Shown: positions 14,846 through 19,811 of the stretch, piece by piece | Layout: the number at the start of each line of letters is the position of its first letter | Numbering within the stretch: the stretch's first letter is position 1 | Assembly (NCBI GenBank): GCA_045628085.1 | Contig: JAZQOZ010000101.1 | Location: 1 to 19,811, forward strand | Direction: 5' to 3' | Origin: Firm-04 sp045628085 | GTDB taxonomy: Bacteria; Bacillota; Clostridia; Oscillospirales; Ruminococcaceae | DNA: 19,811 bases | Program-made: the position numbers and the translations under genes | Notes under the pieces: model-generated | Databases searched by the model: none | What the model was told of the DNA's origin: nothing | The model's input: only the letters and a program-made list of their open reading frames with translations

Positions 14846-14874
14846 ATTTTATCATATCTCTATGCATAAGTCAA
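14846..14874 (-). promoter_or_regulatory. promoter of the 14376-14771 gene
   Basis: On minus: TTGACT (14874-14869), 17-bp spacer, TAAAAT (14851-14846), with a TATGA segment before the -10 box. Confidence 0.7.
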
Positions 14875-14902
14875 GATGTAATTTTGCATAAAATACAAAA
14901 AT

Positions 14903-15077
14903 CCCTCTGCACGATGTATGCGCAGAGGGCTGCCTTCCGGCAAAGCAAAATGAATAGAGGATGTAACCGAAAATCGGTGCTTTCACTGCATAAAGTACGC
15001 AGATGCGAATACAGGAGTGAACGAACTTTGCGCAGTGAAGGACAGGGCAGAAGCATATCCTGTCTGTCTATATAGAC
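14903..15077 (+). ncRNA. candidate structured RNA region
   Basis: This stretch of a 430-bp gene-free gap is dense in helices. They are CCCTCTGC/GCAGAGGG (14903-14929); TGCC/GGCA with TTCC loop (14931-14942); ACCGA/TCGGT (14966-14978); a 13-bp rod of TTCACTGC (14982-14989) with GCAGTGAA (15032-15039) plus AAAGT (14992-14996) with ACTTT (15025-15029) across a 2x2 internal loop; GACAGG/CCTGTC (15041-15064); and the perfect palindrome GTCTATATAGAC (15066-15077). No known riboswitch core or 6S/tmRNA signature is recognised and no clear promoter or U-tract is seen. Strand is assumed. Downstream, ATCAGATA/TATCTGAT (15176-15202) precedes five Ts and could end such a transcript. The rest of the gap, to 15238, shows nothing else. 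Confidence 0.3.
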
Positions 15078-15238
15078 CGCAGAATCAGCAAATGGTTACT
15101 CGTATTGAAATAAGATTGTGTCATTGCACAATGAAACGGAAATTGAAATGGAATGAATTGTTGTATATGACGGTGATCAGATAGCAATCTGCTGTATCTG
15201 ATGCTGCTTTTTGGGATAAAGTTTTCATCCTGCGGTTA

Positions 15239-15267
15239 TTGACATCTAATGGATGCGGTGATATAAT
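15239..15267 (+). promoter_or_regulatory. promoter of the deacetylase gene
   Basis: Consensus TTGACA (15239-15244) and TATAAT (15262-15267) with a 17-bp spacer; the start codon is 36 bp downstream. Confidence 0.87.
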
Positions 15268-15303
15268 GATAATCAGTATTCTACCAGAAAGAAGTCGAAA
15301 TAC

Positions 15304-16152
15304 ATGAGTGAAAATGAAACGGCATCAAAAGAATCCACATTGAAGATACTTTTGTTTGTCGCATGGGGATTATATGCGCTGATCGCGTTTTTTACCAATT
15401 ATGTGCCGGCAGAGGAATCCGGAGAGGTACAGGCGGCTGTGACAGAAACTACAACGGGGGTATCTGCGGTTCAAACGCAGCCGCTTTCCGAATTACAGCC
15501 TGCGGCACCTGTTCCGCGTGATATTTATCTGACATTTGATGACGGCCCGTGTGAAAATACGCCGCAGGTTCTTGATATTCTGGACAGTTACGGTGCAAAG
15601 GCGACATTTTTCACGGTCGGCTGTTATGTTGAACGCTATCCGGCGTATGCGGCGGAAATCATCCGGCGCGGCAACCTGATCGGGTGTCATAGCTATACGC
15701 ATGATATGGCGCTGTGTTATGCATCGGGTGATGCATTTATGAATGAACTGGTACAGTGGCGGCAGGCGGTGACAAATGCCTGCGGTATCCTGCCGGACCG
15801 TATATGTGTGCGGTTTCCGGGCGGTTCGACAACGAAATATGCGGCGGCTGTCAGTGAGGATATCAAACAGCGGCTTACGGCAGCGGGATACCGCTGGTTT
15901 GACTGGAATGCCGGCGACAATGACAAATGGGCAAAGGGCAACACGGAACAGCTTCCGGATGAGGAATATTATTTGCAGTCTTATCAGGAATGTATGAGAT
16001 GGTTTGATGATGAACCGGAAACACCTGTTATATTCCTCATGCATGATACGGAGCAGGGGACGATCAATATTCTTCCGACGGTGCTGAATGATCTGGTCAA
16101 CCGCGGTTATCGGTTCAGGCTTCTGGATACGCACCCTGACTGGAATATTTGA
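15304..16152 (+). CDS. membrane-anchored polysaccharide deacetylase (CE4/NodB)
   Basis: A 282-residue protein: a short basic N-terminus, one membrane anchor at about 14-31 (LKILLFVAWGLYALIAFF), a Thr/Ala/Pro linker to residue 70, then a NodB-type deacetylase domain outside the cell. Motif 1 is TFDDGP (77-82; D79 as base, D80 as metal ligand). Motif 2 is HSYTHD (H129 and H133 as metal ligands). Motif 3 is RFPGGS (170-175), followed by WNAGDND and LMHDTEQ with the late catalytic His. CE4 enzymes de-N-acetylate peptidoglycan GlcNAc/MurNAc, chitin oligomers or xylan acetyl groups; a membrane-anchored single-domain form fits a peptidoglycan target best, but this is inference. The SD is weak (gaaagaag). 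A terminator hairpin follows at 16179. Confidence 0.9.
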   Translation: MSENETASKESTLKILLFVAWGLYALIAFFTNYVPAEESGEVQAAVTETTTGVSAVQTQPLSELQPAAPVPRDIYLTFDDGPCENTPQVLDILDSYGAKATFFTVGCYVERYPAYAAEIIRRGNLIGCHSYTHDMALCYASGDAFMNELVQWRQAVTNACGILPDRICVRFPGGSTTKYAAAVSEDIKQRLTAAGYRWFDWNAGDNDKWAKGNTEQLPDEEYYLQSYQECMRWFDDEPETPVIFLMHDTEQGTINILPTVLNDLVNRGYRFRLLDTHPDWNI

Positions 16153-16178
16153 ATAAAACAGTAATAAGTAATAAATAA

Positions 16179-16207
16179 GAGAGCGCAGCTTTGATGGCTG
16201 CGCTCTC
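16179..16207 (+). terminator. terminator-type hairpin after the deacetylase gene
   Basis: A perfect 11-bp stem GAGAGCGCAGC / GCTGCGCTCTC with a 7-nt loop, 26 bp after the stop codon. No U-tract; repeat copy 4 starts at the next base. The same 29 bp occur again, in direct orientation with two changes, at 16496-16524. Confidence 0.62.
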
Positions 16208-16495
16208 AGCTTGTCGATAAAGTCCTGTACGGTGAATCGCTTTGCGATCCACTTAGGGGTGCCCTCTATCGCAGGGCACCCCTCTCGAAAAAACGATCCA
16301 CCGGATCGTTTTGTTCGATTCACCCCTGCGGAGCTCCTAAAGTCAAGGTATTTCGCTGTCTGCGGACAGCGCCCAAAGGCTCTGCCTTTGGAAACCGCGA
16401 ACTTTTGAAAAAGTTCGATCAAAACTTTTATGATTGCTCGCCGGTTACTCTTTGAAAACTTTTATTTCGGCGTTTACATAGTTTTTCGACAGACT
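16208..16495 (+). repeat. hairpin-array element, copy 4, with 29-bp flanking direct repeats
   Basis: A 288-bp copy lying exactly between two 29-bp direct repeats of the terminator hairpin. Left end AGCTTGTCGATAAAGT (16208-16223) and right end on minus AGTCTGTCGAAAAACT (16495-16480) agree at 12 of 16 positions. H2 is perfect here (16255-16265 with 16273-16283). H4 is CGCTGTC, loop TGCG, GACAGCG (16354-16371), a third stem sequence. H6 matches copy 3 (16398-16417). About 35-40 extra bases with a second GAAAACTTTTAT lie before the right end. No coding capacity is supported. Confidence 0.87.
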
Positions 16496-16524
16496 GAGAG
16501 CGCAGCTTTGATAGCTGCGCTCTG
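16496..16524 (-). terminator. terminator-type hairpin after the RHH gene
   Basis: Stem AGAGCGCAGCT / AGCTGCGCTCT with a TTGAT loop, only 3 bp past the stop of the minus-strand RHH gene at 16528. It is the second member of the 29-bp direct repeat around copy 4. Confidence 0.6.
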
Positions 16525-16527
16525 TGT

Positions 16528-16734
16528 TTATCCGAATTTGCTGACATCGAAATCGGGGGGCGCGTCAATCTCCTCACCGACATATTTTCCGTTTTTCTTC
16601 CGCTGCTTGACGCATTCTGTCAGCAAATATTCGATTTGTCCGTTGACAGAACGGAAATCATCTTCAGCCCATGCCGCGATCGCGTCATAGAGCTTATCGG
16701 AAAGCCGCAGCGGAACTTGTTTCTTTGCCGCCAT
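16528..16734 (-). CDS. ribbon-helix-helix (Arc-type) DNA-binding protein
   Basis: A 68-residue protein. VPLRLSDKLYDAIAAWAEDD is a ribbon strand (QVPLRL) followed by helix A. FRSVNGQIEYLLTECVKQRKK is the second helix, with the SVNxQIxxLL pattern typical of Arc/MetJ-type proteins. The last 20 residues (GEEIDAPPDFDVSKFG) are acidic and probably disordered. Members dimerise and insert a two-stranded sheet into the major groove, usually as repressors. Its ATG overlaps the SPFH gene stop (TGATG), so translation is coupled. A perfect palindrome on the operon promoter (17820-17838) is a plausible operator. It is not paired with a recognisable toxin. Confidence 0.78.
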   Translation of the reverse strand: MAAKKQVPLRLSDKLYDAIAAWAEDDFRSVNGQIEYLLTECVKQRKKNGKYVGEEIDAPPDFDVSKFG

Positions 16735-17786
16735 CAGTACAAGCTGCCGGAGTTGACGATCGGCTGTGCATCATGGTTGCCGCAGAGAACAACGAGCAGA
16801 TTGGAAACCATAGCAGCCTTGCGTTCTTCATCCAGTTCAACGGTATTCTTTTCGCTTAGACGGTCAAGTGCCATTTCGACCATGCCGACTGCACCGTCTA
16901 CGATCATCTTTCGTGCATCAATGATCGCTGATGCCTGCTGACGCTGGAGCATAACGGCTGCGATTTCCGGCGCATACGCAAGATAAGTGATTCTTGCTTC
17001 GACAATCTCGATACCGGCTTCTGCGACCTTCTGCTGGATCTCATCGCGGATTCTTGCCGCAACAACTTCGCTTGAACCGCGCAGACTGCCCTCATCCGCA
17101 ACGCCGTCACCGGTCGTATCGACATTCGGTGCTACGTCATATGGATATATGCGGACGATATTGCGCAGTGCTGCATCACATTGCAGCGAGAGGTATTCCT
17201 TGTAGTTATCGACATTGAATACAGCCTGTGCCGTATCGACTACGCGCCAGATAACAGCGATACCGATTTCAACAGGATTGCCGAGGCAGTCATTGATCTT
17301 CTGACGGCTGTTGTTCAGCGTCATCATTTTCAGCGAGATCTTTTTGTTCACAAGACTTGCGCTGTAAAGACTTGCGGCGTAATCAGCAGCGGGCGTGTTG
17401 ATCGGTATATTCTTCATAACAGGAGAAGATGCAACGTCACCGCTCTGGGAGAGTTTCGTTGCAGCAGCCGGATTGAAGCTGGAGCAGAACGGATTCACCC
17501 AGTAGAATCCTTCATTTTTGAGTGTGCCGATATACTTTCCGAACAGCGTCAGCACAAGTGCTTCCTGCGGTTTGAGAATTCGCAGACCGAGCAGCGGAAA
17601 CCAGCCGAGGCTCATCCAGACAATACCGACAATGAATGCAGTCAGGCGCAGACCGGAGATGTTCTCGTTTGCATCAAAGCCCATTACTCCGTATACAAAG
17701 ACTGCGATAAAGAGGAGATAGACCAGAATTGTCAGCAGAAGCACTGCCATGCCGTTCTGTTTTTTGGAGATGATTTTTTCTTTCAT
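16734..17786 (-). CDS. SPFH/band-7 domain membrane protein
   Basis: A 350-residue protein. Two membrane helices lie at about 13-36 and 47-69 (MAVLLLTILVYLLFIAVFVY; GLRLTAFIVGIVWMSLGWFP). The SPFH core follows: LKPQEALVLTLFGKYIGTL, NEGFYWVNPF, IGIAVIWRVVD, SLQCDAALRNIV and AGIEIVEARITYLAYAPEIA. Then comes a coiled-coil-like stretch, VMLQRQQASAIIDARKMIVD, as in stomatin/flotillin-type proteins that oligomerise on membranes and organise functional microdomains or regulate proteases. No NfeD-type partner is adjacent; the partner here is a coupled RHH regulator. ATG 17786 is chosen because aaagga precedes it; the upstream extension of the frame to 18068 overlaps the divergent promoter region and is not protein-like. 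Confidence 0.9.
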   Translation of the reverse strand: MKEKIISKKQNGMAVLLLTILVYLLFIAVFVYGVMGFDANENISGLRLTAFIVGIVWMSLGWFPLLGLRILKPQEALVLTLFGKYIGTLKNEGFYWVNPFCSSFNPAAATKLSQSGDVASSPVMKNIPINTPAADYAASLYSASLVNKKISLKMMTLNNSRQKINDCLGNPVEIGIAVIWRVVDTAQAVFNVDNYKEYLSLQCDAALRNIVRIYPYDVAPNVDTTGDGVADEGSLRGSSEVVAARIRDEIQQKVAEAGIEIVEARITYLAYAPEIAAVMLQRQQASAIIDARKMIVDGAVGMVEMALDRLSEKNTVELDEERKAAMVSNLLVVLCGNHDAQPIVNSGSLY

Positions 17787-17819
17787 GATAATGTCCTTTC
17801 CGGATGTCTTGCATCCATT

Positions 17820-17858
17820 TGATATCATAATGATATCACAATTATATTGAAATGTCAA
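17820..17858 (-). promoter_or_regulatory. SPFH-RHH promoter with overlapping palindrome
   Basis: On minus: TTGACA (17858-17853), 17-bp spacer, TATCAT (17835-17830). The perfect 19-bp dyad TGATATCATAATGATATCA (17820-17838, 9-bp arms around one central base) covers the -10 box and the start-site side. That position suits a repressor, and the coupled RHH protein is the obvious candidate. Confidence 0.65.
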
Positions 17859-17923
17859 TATGAAATAAAAATGTTTTTGTTTTACATAATTCATGTTCCT
17901 GAATACGGTGCTTCGCAGGATGC

Positions 17924-17952
17924 TTGCAAAATACCGTAAATTGATGTATAAT
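17924..17952 (+). promoter_or_regulatory. promoter of the amidohydrolase-dusB operon
   Basis: TTGCAA (17924-17929), 17-bp spacer ending GATG, TATAAT (17947-17952); divergent from the SPFH promoter about 65 bp away. Confidence 0.75.
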
Positions 17953-17984
17953 AAAAGTATTGAGATGAAAAGAGGAGAGATATC

Positions 17985-18815
17985 ATGCTCATTGATTTCC
18001 ATACACATATTTTCCCCGACGCGATCGCAGCGCGGACGATCACCGCACTGGAAACCGAGATCCGGCATATTCAGGGTGCAGATTACCGGAAGGGCGAGGC
18101 ACTTGCATTTCGTCCGGCAACGCTTGACGGTCTGCTTGCATCCATGACAGATGCCGGCGTGGATAAAAGTATCTGTCTGCCGATCGCAACAAAGCCATCG
18201 CAGACTGCTTCGATCAACCGCTTTGCGGAAACAGTCCGCTCGGAACGTGCATTATCGTTCGGTACGCTGCATCCTGCCGATCCCGAATGGGAGCAGGTGC
18301 TTGCTGATTTGAAACAGCGCGGATTTATCGGCATTAAGCTGCATTTGCAGTTTCAGCAGTATGCTTTTGACAGTCCGGAAGTTCTTCGGATTCTGATAAA
18401 AGCGGAGCAGCTCGGTCTGCTGACTGTCTTTCATGCAGGCGATGATATCGGTCTGCCGCCGCCGATCTATGCAGCACCGAAAATGATTCGTCATGCGCTT
18501 GAATATGTCAGCGGTGAAAAGCTGATCGCGGCACATCTCGGCGGCTGGAAACAGTGGGACGAGGTTGAGGAATATCTGGTCGGCACACCGATTCTCATGG
18601 ATACAGCATTTATTGCAGATTTCATTGAGCTGGAACAATGCACCCGTATCATTCGGCATCATGGTGCGGATAGAATTCTGTTCGGTTCGGATTCGCCGTG
18701 GGAAGATCCGGCGGATACACTGCGTTTCCTGAAGTCACTTGGACTGACAGAACAAGAAATGGCACTGGTCACACATGAAAATGCGCTTCGGCTTCTTGGG
18801 AGTGAAACAGTATGA
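17985..18815 (+). CDS. amidohydrolase-family metal-dependent hydrolase
   Basis: A 276-residue TIM-barrel hydrolase of the amidohydrolase-2 type. Metal and active-site motifs are HTH (H6, H8 in FHTHIFPD), GIKLH (K118, H120), VFHAGDD (H150), AAHLGGW (H184) and FGSDSPWEDP (D236). The spacing fits the family that includes ACMSD-like decarboxylases and related hydrolases, in which a single divalent metal is common. The true substrate cannot be read from the sequence. It is cytosolic, with no signal peptide. The start has an SD (agaggag) at good distance. Its stop overlaps the dusB start (ATGA), so the two are translationally coupled, although no functional link to tRNA modification is obvious. Confidence 0.87.
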   Translation: MLIDFHTHIFPDAIAARTITALETEIRHIQGADYRKGEALAFRPATLDGLLASMTDAGVDKSICLPIATKPSQTASINRFAETVRSERALSFGTLHPADPEWEQVLADLKQRGFIGIKLHLQFQQYAFDSPEVLRILIKAEQLGLLTVFHAGDDIGLPPPIYAAPKMIRHALEYVSGEKLIAAHLGGWKQWDEVEEYLVGTPILMDTAFIADFIELEQCTRIIRHHGADRILFGSDSPWEDPADTLRFLKSLGLTEQEMALVTHENALRLLGSETV

Positions 18816-19810
18816 AAACAGTCACGATTGCACGACAGACCGTTCCGCAGACTGCCGCGCTTGCACCGATGGCATCCGTTGCCGATACCGCTTATCGGAC
18901 GCTCTGTACCGAATACGGTGCGTGCATGACGACGGGCGAACTGGTTTCCGCAAAGGGACTTTGCTACGGCAGCAAGGGGAGCGCCGAACTTTGCCGCATC
19001 ACACCGGCAGAACGTCCGATGGGCTTGCAGTTATTCGGCAGTGAACCGGAGTTTATCGCAGAGGCGGTACAGCGGATCATGCCCTTTCAGCCGGACTGGA
19101 TCGACCTCAATATGGGATGCCCTGTTCCGAAGGTCGTCAATCAGGGGGCAGGCAGTGCGCTGATGAAAACGCCGCAGCTTGCGGAAGACTGCCTGAAAGC
19201 CGCAGTCAAAGCGGCAGACGGAAAATGTGCCGTAACAATTAAAATGCGCATCGGCTGGGATGCAGAGCATATCAATGCGGTCGATTTTGCAAAACGTATG
19301 GAATCCGCCGGTGCAGAGGCGATCGCCGTTCATGCGCGGACGCGGACACAGTATTACAGCGGAAATGCGGACTGGAAGCAGATCGCGGCGGTCAAAGCGG
19401 CTGTATCGGTTCCGGTGATCGGAAACGGCGATATCACATCCGGCGCGGATGCCGTTCGGATGTATCGGGAAACGGGCTGTGATCTGGTCATGGTCGGCAG
19501 GGCAAGCTACGGCAATCCGTGGATATTCGAGGAAATTATTCATGCGCTGGACGGTACACCGTTTGTGCAGCCGGATGTGGAACAGCGTTTGCATGAGATG
19601 CTGCGGCATATTCGCATGATTCTGGATAACAGTGAGAAATCCGAGCAGCTGGCGATGCGTGAGGCACGGAAACACGCACTCTGGTATCTGCGCGGCTATC
19701 CGGGAGCGGCGGCATTCCGTGCGCGTTCTGCCGGACTTGTCACGTATGCCGATGCGGAGCAGCTTGTCGCGGATTATCTTGCGTATCGTGCAGAAAAACA
19801 GCGCGGATAA
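18812..19810 (+). CDS. dusB: tRNA-dihydrouridine synthase (DusB-type)
   Basis: A 332-residue FMN enzyme that reduces uridines in the tRNA D-loop with NADPH. Motifs: LAPMASVADTAYRTLC (residues 17-32), LQLFGSEP (72-79), the active-site cysteine C103 in DLNMGCPVPKVV, GAGSALMKTP, TIKMRIGWD (142-150, flavin-site Lys K144), AVHARTRTQYYSG (with H174), PVIGNGDI and MVGRASYGNPWIF. The C-terminal helical RNA-binding domain is present (REARKHALWYLRGYPGAAAF). The gene is complete; its TAA ends one base before the window ends. It overlaps the amidohydrolase by 4 nt. Assignment to the B branch rather than another bacterial Dus is by overall resemblance and is less certain than the enzyme class. Confidence 0.93.
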   Translation: MKTVTIARQTVPQTAALAPMASVADTAYRTLCTEYGACMTTGELVSAKGLCYGSKGSAELCRITPAERPMGLQLFGSEPEFIAEAVQRIMPFQPDWIDLNMGCPVPKVVNQGAGSALMKTPQLAEDCLKAAVKAADGKCAVTIKMRIGWDAEHINAVDFAKRMESAGAEAIAVHARTRTQYYSGNADWKQIAAVKAAVSVPVIGNGDITSGADAVRMYRETGCDLVMVGRASYGNPWIFEEIIHALDGTPFVQPDVEQRLHEMLRHIRMILDNSEKSEQLAMREARKHALWYLRGYPGAAAFRARSAGLVTYADAEQLVADYLAYRAEKQRG

Positions 19811-19811
19811 T

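Noticed and set aside
16528..17786. Toxin-antitoxin system based on the RHH protein
   Set aside because: The coupled partner is a 350-residue SPFH membrane protein, not a recognisable toxin.

Overview
The window looks like chromosomal DNA of a low- to mid-GC, fibre-degrading Clostridia member, most likely Ruminococcus or a close relative. The evidence is a cohesin-dockerin scaffoldin next to a dockerin-bearing GH26 mannanase, WhiA, a Spo0A C-terminal-type domain, the MEP isoprenoid genes ispD and ispF, and strong Shine-Dalgarno sites. The species call is inference. Both ends of the window are covered: the last gene ends one base before the window does.

Layout. Positions 1-840 hold two head-to-head gene remnants or small genes that overlap at about 502-510: a minus-strand accessory-type protein and a plus-strand lone Spo0A_C-like domain. 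Positions 901-3296 are one plus-strand transcription unit: triple zinc-ribbon protein, ispD, ispF, SseB-like protein, terminator. Positions 3301-4425 have no convincing gene but hold repeat copy 1 and an odd 12-bp-periodic region. Positions 4426-6303 carry an unknown acidic protein and whiA. A minus-strand single-TM protein follows (6467-7387). Positions 7592-10704 are a divergent mini-cellulosome locus (adaptor scaffoldin on minus, mannanase on plus), with a rhomboid protease behind the mannanase. Then come tRNA-Val(CAC), a CPBP-family membrane protease, queA, a small unknown minus-strand gene, a structured intergenic stretch and a membrane-anchored polysaccharide deacetylase. A coupled SPFH and ribbon-helix-helix gene pair follows on minus, and the window ends with a plus-strand amidohydrolase-dusB operon.

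The most unusual feature is a family of four dispersed, non-coding intergenic elements (3301-3556, 6312-6429 reversed and deleted, 12778-13036, 16208-16495). Each starts directly behind the terminator hairpin of a gene and points the same way as that gene. They have imperfect terminal inverted repeats. The full-length copies carry six consecutive short hairpins, and two of these keep identical loops and perfect pairing while the stem sequences change between copies. The copy at 16208 is flanked on both sides by a 29-bp direct repeat of the terminator hairpin. I read this as a terminator-targeting MITE-like element whose folded form is under selection, but mobility and function are inference.

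Promoters are unusually easy to see: ten sigma-A-like sites, nine of them with a 17-bp spacer and several with TG just before the -10 box. How the genes fit together: ispD and ispF are non-consecutive steps of the MEP pathway; queA and dusB modify tRNA; the scaffoldin and mannanase are secreted and should meet through cohesin-dockerin binding; the SPFH/RHH pair may be autoregulated through a palindrome on its promoter.
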